49,434 nucleotides of DNA from Aquabacterium sp. (lineage in GTDB: Bacteria > Pseudomonadota > Gammaproteobacteria > Burkholderiales > Burkholderiaceae_C), in contig NZ_JAIZVX010000009.1 in NCBI RefSeq assembly GCF_021768455.1, forward strand, positions 1-49,434. The letters are read 5' to 3'. The notes beneath the pieces are model-generated. The model ran no database searches. It saw nothing but the letters and a program-made list of their open reading frames with translations, and had not been told where the DNA came from. Both the position numbers and the translations under genes were made by a program. Shown piece after piece: positions 1-8,920 of this stretch (position 1 is its first letter; every line of letters starts with the position of its first letter).

Positions 1-143
1 CCTTTTTGACCGCAGGCAGAAAGCGCCAGACTCAGGCAGAGCAGGGCGGTGCCACGCAGCTTGCCCCACGTTTTCAGTGGAGATCGTCCGTGGGCGCGGG
101 GCAGGGGCGCATCGGTGCCTAAAATTTGAGTCTTGCGGTTCAT
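1..143 (-). CDS. lptM: LptM-like small lipoprotein, partial (LPS translocon maturation chaperone)
   Basis: The first 47 codons of a lipoprotein, read leftward and cut by the window edge. A basic N-terminus of about 30 residues precedes a short hydrophobic stretch and a lipobox ending LSAC at about residues 40-43, directly followed by GQKG. That ACGQKG signature is typical of LptM (formerly LppL/YifL), a small outer-membrane lipoprotein that helps LptD fold in the LPS transport pore. In Burkholderiales this gene usually sits between lysA and a divergent cyaY, which fits the cyaY gene starting only 25 bases away. The ATG at 143-141 lacks a clear Shine-Dalgarno sequence and has a -10-like hexamer six bases upstream, so the message may be leaderless. 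The identity rests on the lipobox and the context. Confidence 0.68.
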   Translation of the reverse strand, partial: MNRKTQILGTDAPLPRAHGRSPLKTWGKLRGTALLCLSLALSACGQK

Positions 144-149
144 GCCGCC

Positions 150-155
150 ATTTTA
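150..155 (-). promoter_or_regulatory. Candidate -10 element for lptM
   Basis: TAAAAT on the minus strand, six bases upstream of the lptM ATG, so the predicted +1 coincides with the start codon. No good -35 is seen. On the plus strand another TAAAAT at 120-125 could serve cyaY, with a start about 37 bases before its ATG. Both are matches by eye only. Confidence 0.28.
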
Positions 156-168
156 AGGATCACAAACC

Positions 169-528
169 ATGACCACCTCCGTCGACAGCCCTTCGGGCCT
201 CAGCGATGCCCAATACGACGCAGCCATCCAGGCCGTGCTCGCCCGCATCGAGGCCAAGGTCGATGGCTGGCTGGAGGACGATGTGGTCGACATCGACACC
301 GCCCGCTCGGGCAGCATGATGACCCTCTCCCTGCCCAACCGCAGCCAGCTGATCGTCAACGCACAGCCGCCCTTGCAGGAACTCTGGCTGGCCGCGCGCC
401 GCGGGGGCTTCCACTTCAAGTACGACCTGGCCACCGGCCAGTGGCTGGACACCCGCTCGGGCGCGGAGTTCTTCGCGCTGCTGTCGTCCTGCGCCAGCGA
501 GCAATCCAGGCCTGGTCTGGTGTTCTGA
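169..528 (+). CDS. cyaY: Iron donor protein CyaY (bacterial frataxin)
   Basis: A 119-residue protein, close to the normal CyaY length. It has the frataxin pattern: an N-terminal helix with an acidic ridge (residues 1-45, including DGWLEDDVVDID), a beta sheet with the conserved block QPPLQELWLA, and GGFHFKYD at about residues 80-87. CyaY binds iron through the acidic ridge and modulates IscS-dependent Fe-S cluster assembly in the cytoplasm. The start is the ATG at 169, preceded by AAGGAT at 155-160. It is divergent from lptM and convergent with the PBP1A gene, the usual order in Burkholderiales. Confidence 0.93.
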   Translation: MTTSVDSPSGLSDAQYDAAIQAVLARIEAKVDGWLEDDVVDIDTARSGSMMTLSLPNRSQLIVNAQPPLQELWLAARRGGFHFKYDLATGQWLDTRSGAEFFALLSSCASEQSRPGLVF

Positions 529-550
529 GCTGAACTGAGCGGAGGCCCGA

Positions 551-2962
551 TCAGGGCTTCTTGTGTTCGCCAAAGAGGTCGAGAATGCCTTTTTTCTCTT
601 CCTCGCTGCTGGGGTTCGGGGCCGCTGTGGTGCTTGGAGCGGCATCGCTGACATCGGGCGCCAGTTCGCGAACGCCCGTGCCCGAGGTGTATTCCTCATA
701 GAACCACTCGCCGCCAATGTTCACCACGCCCTCGGGCGGTGTGGGCTCTTCCACCGGGGCGTTGCGCAGGGCGGTCGACATGAAGTCGATCCACACGGGC
801 AAGGCCAGGCCACCACCGGTTTCCTTGTCGCCCAGCTTGCGGGGCTGGTCGTGCCCGATCCAGACCACGGCCACGTTGTGGGCGGTGTAGCCGGCAAACC
901 AGGCGTCCATCGAGTCGTTGGTCGTGCCGGTCTTGCCGTACAGGTCGGGGCGCTTGAGCAGGGCCTGGGCCTTGGCCGCCGTGCCCGATCGCGTCACCTC
1001 CTGCAGCAGGCTGCTCATGATGAAGGCGTTGCGGGCGTCAATGGCACGCATGCTTTCGTCCAGCACGGCCGGGCGGTACTGCGCCAGGGTGTGGCCGCGG
1101 GCATCGGTCACCCTCAGCACCATCATCGGGTTCACGCGGTACCCGCCGTTGGCGAACACGGCGTAGCCGTCTGCCATCTGCAACGGGGTCACCGAGCCTG
1201 CGCCCAGGGCCATCGTCAGGTAGGCGGGGTGCTTGGCCGCCTCGAAGCCGAAGCGCGTCACCCAGTCCTGGGCGTAATGCACGCCCACCGACTTCAGCAC
1301 CCGGATCGAGATCATGTTCTTCGACTTGGCCAGGCCACGCCGCAGGGTCATCGGGCCCTCGTACTTGCCGTCGTAGTTCTTGGGCTCCCAGGGCTGGCTG
1401 CCGGTCACGCCAGTGTCGAAAAACAGCGGCGCGTCGTTCACCACGGTGGCGGGGGTGAAGCCCTTTTCCAGTGCCGAGGAATAGATGAAGGGCTTGAAAC
1501 TCGAACCGGGCTGGCGCCAGGCTTGCGTCACGTGGTTGAACTTGTTGCGGCCGAAGTCAAAGCCGCCGACCATGGCGCGGATCAGGCCCGTGCGCGGGTC
1601 CATCGAGACAAAGGCGCCTTCCACCTCCGGCAACTGCAGCACAAACCAGTTGCCCTGCTTGTCCTTGCTGACGCGGATCACCGCGCCACGGCGGATCTGC
1701 TGCTTCGGGTTGGCCTTGTCCGTCAGGGCGTTGCCCACGGCCTTCAGGCCTTCGGGGCCGACCTCCAGGGTCTCGCCAGACTGCAGCACCGCCACCAGTT
1801 TGCGCGGGTCGGCGCTGAGCACCACCGCGGCGCGAATGTCTTCGCTGTCGGGGTGTTCTTCCAGGGCTTCGGCCACGCGCACGTCGATCTGTTTCGGGTC
1901 GGAGGGCAGGTCGATGTAGGCCTCGGGGCCGCGCCAGGCCTGGCGGCGGTCAAAGTCGAGCAGCCCCTTGCGCAAGGCCTTGTAGGCCGCGTTCTGTTCG
2001 GTCAGGTTGATCGAGGTGTAGACGCTCAGGCCGCGGGAGTAGGCCTCGGTGCCGTACTGTTCGTGCATCAGCAGGCGCGCAGCCTCTGCGGCGTATTCCG
2101 CGTGCACGGGGATGGGGGCCTTGCTGCGGTACTGCAGGGGTTCTGCCTTGGCCTGGTCGCGCTGTTCGGGCGTGATGAAGCCGTTTTCCGCCATGCGGTC
2201 GATGATGTACTGCTGCCGGATGGTGGCCCGCTTGGGGTTGCGCACCGGGTTGTAGGCCGAGGGGGCCTTCGGCAGGCCGGCCAGCATCGCGGCTTCGGCG
2301 ATGGTGATGTCCTTGATGGGCTTGCCGAAGTAGGTGTCGCAGGCCGCGGCAAAGCCGTAGGCGCGCTGCCCCAGGTAGATCTGGTTCATGTAGAGCTCGA
2401 GGATCTGGTCCTTGCTCAGCAGGCTTTCGATCTTGAGCGCCAGCAGGATCTCGTAAATCTTGCGCGTGAAGGTCTTCTCGGTGGGCAGGTAGAAGTTGCG
2501 GGCTACCTGCATGGTGATGGTGGAGGCCCCCTGACTGCGGGATTCGCCAAAGTTGGCCAGCCCGGCACGCAGCACACCGAGGTAGTCCACGCCACCGTGC
2601 TTGTAGAAGCGGGCGTCTTCGATGGCCAGGACAGCGTCTCGCATGACCTTCGGAATTTCGCGAACGGGCATGAAATTCCGCTTTTCTTCCCCGAATTCAC
2701 CGATCAGGACCTGGTCTGCCGAGTAAACCCGCAAAGGCATTTTGGGCTGATAGTCGGTCAGGCCCTTCACTTCGGGTAGATTGGGGTATGCCACGGCGAG
2801 GCCAATACCCGCGAGCAGCACGGCCGACAAGGCGCCGGCGACGCCCAGTCCCACGAGCACCAGCACGGGCTTGACCAGCCAGCGGTACCACCCGGGGCGC
2901 TTGGCAGGGGCTTGGGCAGGGCCAGGCCTGGAAGAAGGGCTGTCTTTCTGGGAATCGCTCAT
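551..2962 (-). CDS. mrcA: Penicillin-binding protein 1A, bifunctional transglycosylase/transpeptidase
   Basis: 803 residues, the normal size for a class A PBP. A cytoplasmic tail is followed by one membrane anchor at about residues 31-58. The glycosyltransferase domain (about 80-260) carries EDARFYKHGG with catalytic Glu115, and the later block ASTITMQVARN. An OB-like insertion precedes the transpeptidase domain, with active Ser487 in SSFK (487-490), the SKN motif in AKSKNM, and KTGTTND. It polymerises and cross-links peptidoglycan in the periplasm. In many betaproteobacteria and Pseudomonas the gene (ponA) is divergent from pilM, as here. The tail is rich in Pro, Ala and Ser. Confidence 0.96.
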   Translation of the reverse strand: MSDSQKDSPSSRPGPAQAPAKRPGWYRWLVKPVLVLVGLGVAGALSAVLLAGIGLAVAYPNLPEVKGLTDYQPKMPLRVYSADQVLIGEFGEEKRNFMPVREIPKVMRDAVLAIEDARFYKHGGVDYLGVLRAGLANFGESRSQGASTITMQVARNFYLPTEKTFTRKIYEILLALKIESLLSKDQILELYMNQIYLGQRAYGFAAACDTYFGKPIKDITIAEAAMLAGLPKAPSAYNPVRNPKRATIRQQYIIDRMAENGFITPEQRDQAKAEPLQYRSKAPIPVHAEYAAEAARLLMHEQYGTEAYSRGLSVYTSINLTEQNAAYKALRKGLLDFDRRQAWRGPEAYIDLPSDPKQIDVRVAEALEEHPDSEDIRAAVVLSADPRKLVAVLQSGETLEVGPEGLKAVGNALTDKANPKQQIRRGAVIRVSKDKQGNWFVLQLPEVEGAFVSMDPRTGLIRAMVGGFDFGRNKFNHVTQAWRQPGSSFKPFIYSSALEKGFTPATVVNDAPLFFDTGVTGSQPWEPKNYDGKYEGPMTLRRGLAKSKNMISIRVLKSVGVHYAQDWVTRFGFEAAKHPAYLTMALGAGSVTPLQMADGYAVFANGGYRVNPMMVLRVTDARGHTLAQYRPAVLDESMRAIDARNAFIMSSLLQEVTRSGTAAKAQALLKRPDLYGKTGTTNDSMDAWFAGYTAHNVAVVWIGHDQPRKLGDKETGGGLALPVWIDFMSTALRNAPVEEPTPPEGVVNIGGEWFYEEYTSGTGVRELAPDVSDAAPSTTAAPNPSSEEEKKGILDLFGEHKKP

Positions 2963-2988
2963 GTGCTCACACCATGGAAGGTGGGCGG

Positions 2989-2994
2989 ATTATA
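2989..2994 (-). promoter_or_regulatory. Consensus -10 element for the PBP1A gene
   Basis: TATAAT on the minus strand, 26 bases upstream of the PBP1A ATG (2962-2960). It is an exact sigma-70 -10 hexamer in an otherwise G+C-rich stretch. The -35 region is poor (ACCAAA at 17-base spacing), so an activator or a -10-dominated promoter is possible. Confidence 0.45.
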
Positions 2995-3141
2995 GAAACC
3001 ATGTTGTCCGGTTTGGTCTACACCAGTGAGGGTGGGGCAAACCTGCTCAGTCTGTTGGTTTTGAAACGGCTTGTAAGGCGTGTGCATCGCGCAACGTGAC
3101 GGGGATTTCTCCTGCTATCTCTGCGTTCATCCACAAAACCT

Positions 3142-3170
3142 TTGCTGATAGCATTGAAGTGGTTTATTAA
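3142..3170 (+). promoter_or_regulatory. Candidate sigma-70 promoter of the pilMNOPQ operon
   Basis: TTGCTG (3142-3147), a 17-base spacer, then TATTAA (3165-3170). Predicted initiation is near 3177, giving a leader of about 29 bases before the pilM GTG. The surrounding 80 bases are A+T-richer than the neighbouring coding DNA. Match by eye only. Confidence 0.4.
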
Positions 3171-3205
3171 CTTTCCAGCGCCAGCAGTGGCGCGTGGGGG
3201 ACGGT

Positions 3206-4285
3206 GTGAGCTTTCTTGACACGCTCTTGGGCCGCAAGCATCCGCCAATGATCGGACTGGACATCAGTTCATCGAGCGTGAAGCTGGTCGAATTGAGCCA
3301 GTCTGCGTCTGGCGACTTCATCCTTGAACGCTTTGCGTCCGAGCCCTTCGAGAAGGGCTGGATTGCCGACGGCCAGATCGAAAAATTCGACGAGGTCGCG
3401 GAAGCCGTGCGCAAGGTGGTCACCAAAAGTGGCACCCGCACCAAGCACGTGGCCATGGCCATGCCCCAATCGGCGGTGATCACCAAAAAGATCATGCTGC
3501 CGGCCGGCCTGCGCGAAGAAGAAATGGAAATGCAGGTGGAGGCCGAGGCCAACCAGTACATCCCCTTCTCGCTCGACGAGGTCAGCCTCGACTTCTGCGT
3601 GGTGGGCCCCAGCACCACCTCGGCCGGAGACGTCGAGGTGATGATCGCGGCCTCCCGCAAGGACCGCGTGCAGGACCGCCAGGGGCTGGCCGAAGCCGCC
3701 GGGCTCAAGCCGGCGATCCTCGACATCGAGTCCTACGCCTCTCGTCTTGCCGTTCAGCGCCTGGTCGGGGCCTTGCCGGGTGAGGGGAAAGACGCCCTGG
3801 TGGCGCTGTTCGAGATCGGTGCCGAAACCACCAGCCTCAAGGTGCTGCGCGACAACGAACTGCTCTACGACCGCGACCAGGCTTTTGGTGGCGCCCAGCT
3901 CACCCAGCTGATTTCCCGCCAATACGGCTTCTCCTTCGAAGAGGCCGAGCTCAAGAAGCTGTCCGGCGACCTGCCGGAAGACTTCCAGGGCACCATCCTT
4001 GGCCCCTTTGTCGACAGCCTCTCCCAGGAGATCGGCCGGGCGCTGCAGTACTTCTTCACCAGCACGCCGCACCACAAGGTGCATTACGTGATGCTGGCCG
4101 GTGGCACCGCCACCTTGCCGGGCCTCAAGGACCGCGTGACCGAGCTCACCGGTTTTGCGTCCATGGTGATCAACCCCTTCGAGGGCATGAAATTGGGCTC
4201 TGCCATCCGTGAAAGCAAGCTCAGGCGCGAGGCGCCCTCCTACCTGACCGCCTGCGGGCTGGCCATGCGGAGGTTCCTCGCATGA
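3206..4285 (+). CDS. pilM: Type IV pilus assembly protein PilM (actin-like ATPase)
   Basis: The actin-like cytoplasmic component of the pilus alignment subcomplex; PilM binds the N-terminus of PilN and links the assembly motor to the envelope. Seen here are the first nucleotide-binding loop IGLDISSSSVKLVEL near the N-terminus, a second acidic loop ALFEIGAETTSL mid-protein, and the adenosine-loop glycine motif LAGGTATLPGL near the C-terminus. I chose GTG 3206 (about 359 residues, starting SFLDTLLGRKHPP) because GGGGGAC lies just upstream. An in-frame GTG at 3194 would add four residues. It is the first gene of the operon and overlaps pilN by four bases (ATGA). Confidence 0.95.
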   Translation: MSFLDTLLGRKHPPMIGLDISSSSVKLVELSQSASGDFILERFASEPFEKGWIADGQIEKFDEVAEAVRKVVTKSGTRTKHVAMAMPQSAVITKKIMLPAGLREEEMEMQVEAEANQYIPFSLDEVSLDFCVVGPSTTSAGDVEVMIAASRKDRVQDRQGLAEAAGLKPAILDIESYASRLAVQRLVGALPGEGKDALVALFEIGAETTSLKVLRDNELLYDRDQAFGGAQLTQLISRQYGFSFEEAELKKLSGDLPEDFQGTILGPFVDSLSQEIGRALQYFFTSTPHHKVHYVMLAGGTATLPGLKDRVTELTGFASMVINPFEGMKLGSAIRESKLRREAPSYLTACGLAMRRFLA

Positions 4286-4938
4286 TCCTGATCAACCTCC
4301 TTCCCCACCGCGAAGAGAAGCGTCGCCTGCGCAAGCAGGCCTTCTTCGTTGGGCTGGGCCTTTCGGTGGTGGCCGGTGCCGTCCTGGTGGCCCTGTGGTA
4401 CGTGGTGCTGCAGCAGCTCACTTCCGCCCAGCAGGCCCGCAACGAGTTTCTGCGCGCTGCCATCCACAAGCTGGACGACGAAATCAAGGACGTCTCCTCC
4501 CTCAAGTCCGAGATCGACTCCCTCAAGGCGCGTCAGCGCGCCGTGGAAGACCTCCAGACCGACCGCAACATGCCGGTCTACCTGCTCAACGAACTGGTGC
4601 GCCAGACCCCGGAGGGCATTTACCTGAGCAGCATCCGTCAGGATGGCCAGGCTGTGCTGGTGACGGGCGTGGCCCAGACCAACGAGCGGGTGGCCGAGTT
4701 CCTGCGCAACACCAACACGCGCTCCGAGTGGCTGGAACGTGCCGACCTGCAGGAAATCAAGGCAGGTGCCGCAGGCAAGGACAGCCGCGATCCGAAGCGC
4801 CTGTTCGAGTTCTCCGTGCGTGTGAACCTCAAGCGTCCGCAGGACGTGTCGGCGGCCGCGGTGGCGGCGTCTGGCGCCTCCGCTGCGTCGGCCGCGTCGG
4901 CCCCCTCGCCCGCTGCTTCGGCAGCGAAGCCGTCCTGA
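4282..4938 (+). CDS. pilN: Type IV pilus inner-membrane protein PilN
   Basis: 218 residues. The short cytoplasmic N-terminus begins ILINLLPHREEKRR; the INLLP motif is the PilM-binding signature. One membrane helix (about 22-43) is followed by a coiled coil (about 48-95) and a periplasmic ferredoxin-like domain (about 98-190). PilN pairs with PilO to connect PilM to PilP and the PilQ secretin. The last 30 or so residues form an Ala/Ser/Pro-rich low-complexity tail. The start overlaps the pilM stop, suggesting translational coupling. Confidence 0.95.
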   Translation: MILINLLPHREEKRRLRKQAFFVGLGLSVVAGAVLVALWYVVLQQLTSAQQARNEFLRAAIHKLDDEIKDVSSLKSEIDSLKARQRAVEDLQTDRNMPVYLLNELVRQTPEGIYLSSIRQDGQAVLVTGVAQTNERVAEFLRNTNTRSEWLERADLQEIKAGAAGKDSRDPKRLFEFSVRVNLKRPQDVSAAAVAASGASAASAASAPSPAASAAKPS

Positions 4939-4948
4939 GGACCCGGAC

Positions 4949-5635
4949 ATGGCCAACATGAACATCGATTTGAACGCCTGGTTCGAGCAGGCTCAGGAAC
5001 AGTTCCGCGGGCTGAACCCCAACGAGCCCGGCCAGTGGCCCCTGCTGCCCAAGCTGGCGACCTTCGCCGCCACGACCCTGGGTGTGCTGGCCTTTGGCTG
5101 GTTCACCCTGGTGTCGTCACAGAGCGACCAGCTCCAGGCCGAGCGCGACACCGAGCCCAATCTGAAGCAGGAATACCGCGGCAAGGTGGCACAGGCTGTC
5201 AACCTGGGCGAGCTGCGCAAACAGCGTGTGCAGGTCGAGGAGTACGTCAAGCAGCTTGAGAAGCAGCTGCCCGGCAAGGCCGAGATGGACGCACTGCTCT
5301 CCGACATCAACCAGGCAGGCCTGGGCCGTGGCCTGGAGTTCGAGCTTTTCCGTCCCGGCCAGGTGTCGGTCAAGGATTACTACGCCGAACTGCCCATTTC
5401 CCTGAAGGTCACCGGCCGCTACCACGACATCGGCGCCTTCACCGCCGACATCGCCAACCTGTCCCGCATCGTGACCCTGCACAACCTGGTGATCGCCGCA
5501 CCCAAGGACGTCAAGGACGCCCAGGGCAACCTCTCCATGGAGGCCACGGCGCGCACCTACCGCTACCTGGACCCGGCCGAGCTCGAGTCCATCCGGGCCG
5601 AAAAAGCCAAGCAGAAGAAGGGGGATCAGAAATGA
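4949..5635 (+). CDS. pilO: Type IV pilus inner-membrane protein PilO
   Basis: 228 residues with the PilO layout: a cytoplasmic N-terminus containing the block LNPNEPGQWP, one membrane helix at about 36-54, a coiled coil (about 58-110), and a periplasmic domain including GLEFELFRPG and the strand-rich YYAELPISLKVTGRYHDIGAF. It forms the PilN-PilO heterodimer of the alignment complex. It ends in a charged, Lys-rich tail and overlaps pilP by four bases. Confidence 0.95.
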   Translation: MANMNIDLNAWFEQAQEQFRGLNPNEPGQWPLLPKLATFAATTLGVLAFGWFTLVSSQSDQLQAERDTEPNLKQEYRGKVAQAVNLGELRKQRVQVEEYVKQLEKQLPGKAEMDALLSDINQAGLGRGLEFELFRPGQVSVKDYYAELPISLKVTGRYHDIGAFTADIANLSRIVTLHNLVIAAPKDVKDAQGNLSMEATARTYRYLDPAELESIRAEKAKQKKGDQK

Positions 5636-6168
5636 TGAACCGCCCTCAACGCTGGTTGATCGCCGCCGCGGGCGTGCTGGCACTCACCGCCTGCAGCAAC
5701 GAGCAGGATGAGCTCAACACCTGGATGGAGCAGCAGCGCCACGAGGTGCAGCCCAGCGTGCCGCCCCTGTCGCCGCCGCAGAAGTTCAATCCGCAAACCT
5801 ATGCAGGCCTCGATGGTGTCGAGCCATTCAGCGCCCAGAAGCTCACCGGTGCCTTGCGCCAGGAAGCCCGGCAGCCGAATTCGGCCGTGGCCGCCGAACT
5901 CAACCGCCGCAAGGAACCGCTGGAGAACTTCCCGCTCGACAGCATGACCATGGTGGGCAGCGTGACCAAGAAGGGGGTGCCTTTTGCGCTCCTCAAGGTC
6001 GACAACCTGCTCTACCAGGTCAAGGTGGGTGAATACCTTGGCCAGAATTTTGGAAAGATCACCAAGATCACCGAGACCGAGGTGAGCTTGCGAGAAATCG
6101 TTCAGGACGCCGCGGGCGAATGGATTGAACGGCCGACCACCCTGCAACTTCAGGAGGGCGGACGATGA
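5632..6168 (+). CDS. pilP: Type IV pilus lipoprotein PilP
   Basis: 178 residues. A lipoprotein signal with lipobox LTAC at about residues 18-21 is followed by an extended linker and the C-terminal HR domain (about 95-170). That domain contains the PilP pattern VPFALLKVDNLLYQVKVGEYLG and GKITKITE. PilP is anchored in the inner membrane and links PilN/PilO to the N0 domain of PilQ. A strong AGGAGG near its end serves the following pilQ start, which overlaps its stop. Confidence 0.94.
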   Translation: MMNRPQRWLIAAAGVLALTACSNEQDELNTWMEQQRHEVQPSVPPLSPPQKFNPQTYAGLDGVEPFSAQKLTGALRQEARQPNSAVAAELNRRKEPLENFPLDSMTMVGSVTKKGVPFALLKVDNLLYQVKVGEYLGQNFGKITKITETEVSLREIVQDAAGEWIERPTTLQLQEGGR

Positions 6169-8309
6169 CATTGAAGCTGGAGAAACTCACTATGAAACCG
6201 TGGCGTGTTGCGTTGGCCGGGCTGACGCTGGCGTGTGTGTCGCCGCTGACCTGGGCCGCTGCGGCCATCCAGTCGATCACGACCAGCATGCAGGCTGGCT
6301 CTGAAGTGGTGCGCATCGAGATGAGCGAGGCCTTGACCGCGGTCCCGGCCGGCTTTGTTGTGCAGACCCCGCCCCGCATCGCCATCGACCTGCCTGGCGT
6401 GAGCAGCGCGCTCACGAAGAACATCGTCGACATCAACCAGGGCAACCTGCGTTCGGTGAACGTGGCGCAGGCCGGTGAGCGCACCCGCCTGGTCTTCAAC
6501 CTGCGCCAGGCGACCACCTACAAGGCCCAGTTGCAAGGCAAGGCCCTGTTGCTGGTGCTCGACCAGTCGGCGGCCACGGCCCCGGCGGCGGCGCCTGAGC
6601 TCAAGGCGGCCGATGACAAGACGGTGCATTTCGCCGACAGCAAGAACGCCGCATCGGTGGCGCTCAAGGACATCGACTTCCGCCGCGGTCAGGACGGTGC
6701 GGGCCGCGTGGTGGTCGAGTTGCCGAACAACCAGGTGGGCGTCGACATCAAGCAGCAAGGCCAGAGCCTGGTCGTGGAGTTCATGCGCACCAGCCTGCCG
6801 GAACGCCTGCGCCGCCGCTTTGACGTGACCGACTTCGGCACGCCGGTCAAGGGCATGACGGCCACGCAGTCCGGCGACCGCGTCAAGCTGGTCGTTGAAC
6901 CGCGGGGCGACTGGGAGCACTCGGCCTACCAGACCGACAACCAGTTCGTGCTGGAGGTGCGTGCCCGCAAGACCGACCCGAACAAGCTGACGCAAGGCCC
7001 GGGTTACGCGGGTGAGAAGCTCTCGCTGAACTTCCAGAACATCGAAGTGCGGGCCCTGCTGCAGGTCATCGCCGATTTCACCAACTTCAACGTGGTGACG
7101 TCCGACACCGTCACCGGCAACGTGACCCTGCGCCTGAAGGACGTCCCGTGGGATCAGGCCCTGGACATCATCATGCAGGCCAAGGGCCTGGGGGTGCGCA
7201 AGTCGGGCAATGTGCTGTGGATTGCGCCCAAGGACGAGATCAACGCCAAGGAAAAGATGGACCTGGAAGCCAAGGCCCAGGTCGCCAACCTGGAGCCCAC
7301 CCGCACCCAGGCCTTCCAGTTGAACTACACCAAGGCAGAAGAGATCGCCAAGGGGCTGACGGGCAACAACACCACGTCCAGCAGCGGCAATGCCTCGCGC
7401 ATCCTGTCGCCTCGTGGCAGCGTGATCTACGAGACCCGCACCAACCAGCTCTTCGTCAACGACATCCCCTCCAAGCTGGAAGAGGTCCAGCAGATGATCG
7501 CCAAGATCGACATCCCGGTTCGCCAGGTGCTGATCGAGGCGCGCATCGTGGAAGCCGACGATTCCTTCGGTCGCACCCTGGGTGCGCGCCTGGGCACGTC
7601 GAACACCACAGCGGTGGCCAGCGCTGGCAACTGGAACCTGGGCATCGGTGGCAACTACACCGGTGCGCAGTCGAGTTACACCGGTACGGCCGCGAGCACG
7701 GCGAACAGCTACTTCGTGAACCTGCCGGCCACGGCCTTGTCCAGTGGCGCCTCGGCAGCCACCCTGGGTGTTTCGTTGTTCTCGTCGAGTGCCAACCATG
7801 CGCTGAACCTGGAAATCTCGGCCCTGGAGGCCGATGGCAAGGGCAAGATCGTCTCCAGCCCGCGTGTCATCACGGCGGACCAGGTCAAGGCCCTGATCGA
7901 GCAGGGCACGGAACTGCCTTACCAGTCGGCGACCTCGTCGGGTGCCACGGCGGTGTCGTTCCGCAAGGCCAACCTGAAGCTGGAAGTCACCCCGCAGATC
8001 ACGCCTGAAGGCGGGATCATCATGGCGGTGGACATCAACAAGGACAGCGTGGGCCAGGTGACCACTGCCGGTTACGCCATCAATACCAAGCACATCCAGA
8101 CCCAGGTGCTGGTTGAGAATGGCGGCACGGTGGTGATCGGTGGTATCTTCGTGCAGTCCGAAGACGAGACCGAGAACAAGGTTCCCTTCCTGGGTGACAT
8201 CCCCATTCTCGGCTTCTTCTTCAAGAACAACATCCGCAATGCCTCGCGCTCGGAGTTGCTCATCTTCCTGACCCCCAAGGTGGTTTCGGACAAGGCCGCC
8301 TTGCGCTGA
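6165..8309 (+). CDS. pilQ: Type IV pilus secretin PilQ
   Basis: 714 residues. After a signal peptide come two AMIN domains for peptidoglycan binding (about 30-130 and 150-275), the N0/STN domain (about 285-360, starting LSLNFQNIEVRALLQ), an N1/KH-type module, and the secretin core (about 450-710). The core has the conserved VLIEARIVEA, VPFLGDIPILGFFFK and LLIFLTPKV blocks. It forms the outer-membrane gate through which the pilus leaves the cell. ATG 6165 follows a strong AGGAGG and overlaps pilP. ATG 6192 also has a good ribosome site and would give a more compact signal peptide, so the true start is open. Confidence 0.96.
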   Translation: MTLKLEKLTMKPWRVALAGLTLACVSPLTWAAAAIQSITTSMQAGSEVVRIEMSEALTAVPAGFVVQTPPRIAIDLPGVSSALTKNIVDINQGNLRSVNVAQAGERTRLVFNLRQATTYKAQLQGKALLLVLDQSAATAPAAAPELKAADDKTVHFADSKNAASVALKDIDFRRGQDGAGRVVVELPNNQVGVDIKQQGQSLVVEFMRTSLPERLRRRFDVTDFGTPVKGMTATQSGDRVKLVVEPRGDWEHSAYQTDNQFVLEVRARKTDPNKLTQGPGYAGEKLSLNFQNIEVRALLQVIADFTNFNVVTSDTVTGNVTLRLKDVPWDQALDIIMQAKGLGVRKSGNVLWIAPKDEINAKEKMDLEAKAQVANLEPTRTQAFQLNYTKAEEIAKGLTGNNTTSSSGNASRILSPRGSVIYETRTNQLFVNDIPSKLEEVQQMIAKIDIPVRQVLIEARIVEADDSFGRTLGARLGTSNTTAVASAGNWNLGIGGNYTGAQSSYTGTAASTANSYFVNLPATALSSGASAATLGVSLFSSSANHALNLEISALEADGKGKIVSSPRVITADQVKALIEQGTELPYQSATSSGATAVSFRKANLKLEVTPQITPEGGIIMAVDINKDSVGQVTTAGYAINTKHIQTQVLVENGGTVVIGGIFVQSEDETENKVPFLGDIPILGFFFKNNIRNASRSELLIFLTPKVVSDKAALR

Positions 8310-8324
8310 TCGGAATGGTTTTCC

Positions 8325-8882
8325 TTGGTCTCCGTTGTTTCTCTGGTGGGCTTGCCCGGTGGTGGCAAGTCGACCGTCGGTCGCCAGCTGGCTCGGCGAT
8401 TGGGTGCTCGCTTCCTTGACGCCGACATCGTGCTCGAAGAGCGGATCGGCATGCCGATCCGTGCCTATTTCGAGCAGCACGGAGAACCTGCTTTCCGGGA
8501 TCTGGAACAGGCCGTTCTGGACGAGCTGACCGCTCACCAGGGCGATTTGCTGATCCTGGCGACCGGCGGGGGCGCGTGCCTGCGCGAGGTCAATCGTCAG
8601 CACCTGCATGAGCGCACGACGGTGATCTACCTGCGCTCTTCTCCTGAAGAGCTGTTCCGTCGCCTGAGGCATGACACCCAGCGGCCCCTGTTGCAGGTGG
8701 CCGACCCGTTGGCCAAGCTGCGCGAGTTGCACGAGGCGCGCCATGCGCTGTACGAGATGGCCGCGCACTATGCGGTCGACACCGGGCGGCCGTCGGTGTC
8801 CACCCTGGTGAGCCTGATCATCCAGCAGCTGGAATCCGAAGGGCTGTTGCCGCCGCGGCCGCCTTCGCCCGCCTCGTCCTGA
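8325..8882 (+). CDS. aroK: Shikimate kinase AroK
   Basis: 185 residues, normal for shikimate kinase I. It phosphorylates shikimate at the 3-OH in the chorismate pathway. The P-loop GLPGGGKST is at about residues 9-17. The DADIVLEERIG block and the GGG of the substrate loop (ATGGGACLRE) follow, with a lid region near RLRHDTQRPLL. It starts with TTG (8325); the nearby ATG at 8315 is out of frame. It lies 15 bases after pilQ, as in many pilus operons. The usual partner aroB is not next: a terminator follows and valS lies on the opposite strand. Confidence 0.93.
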   Translation: MVSVVSLVGLPGGGKSTVGRQLARRLGARFLDADIVLEERIGMPIRAYFEQHGEPAFRDLEQAVLDELTAHQGDLLILATGGGACLREVNRQHLHERTTVIYLRSSPEELFRRLRHDTQRPLLQVADPLAKLRELHEARHALYEMAAHYAVDTGRPSVSTLVSLIIQQLESEGLLPPRPPSPASS

Positions 8883-8894
8883 TGTCCCCAAAGA

Positions 8895-8920
8895 AAAAGC
8901 CCTCTCTCGAGGGCTTTTTG
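8895..8920. terminator. Bidirectional Rho-independent terminator between aroK and valS
   Basis: A perfect 11-base inverted repeat, AAAAAGCCCTC / GAGGGCTTTTT, around a four-base loop. The G+C stem flanked by A and T tracts can stop both the pilMNOPQ-aroK transcript (plus) and the valS transcript (minus). It is the only clear intrinsic terminator found in the window. Confidence 0.9.
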
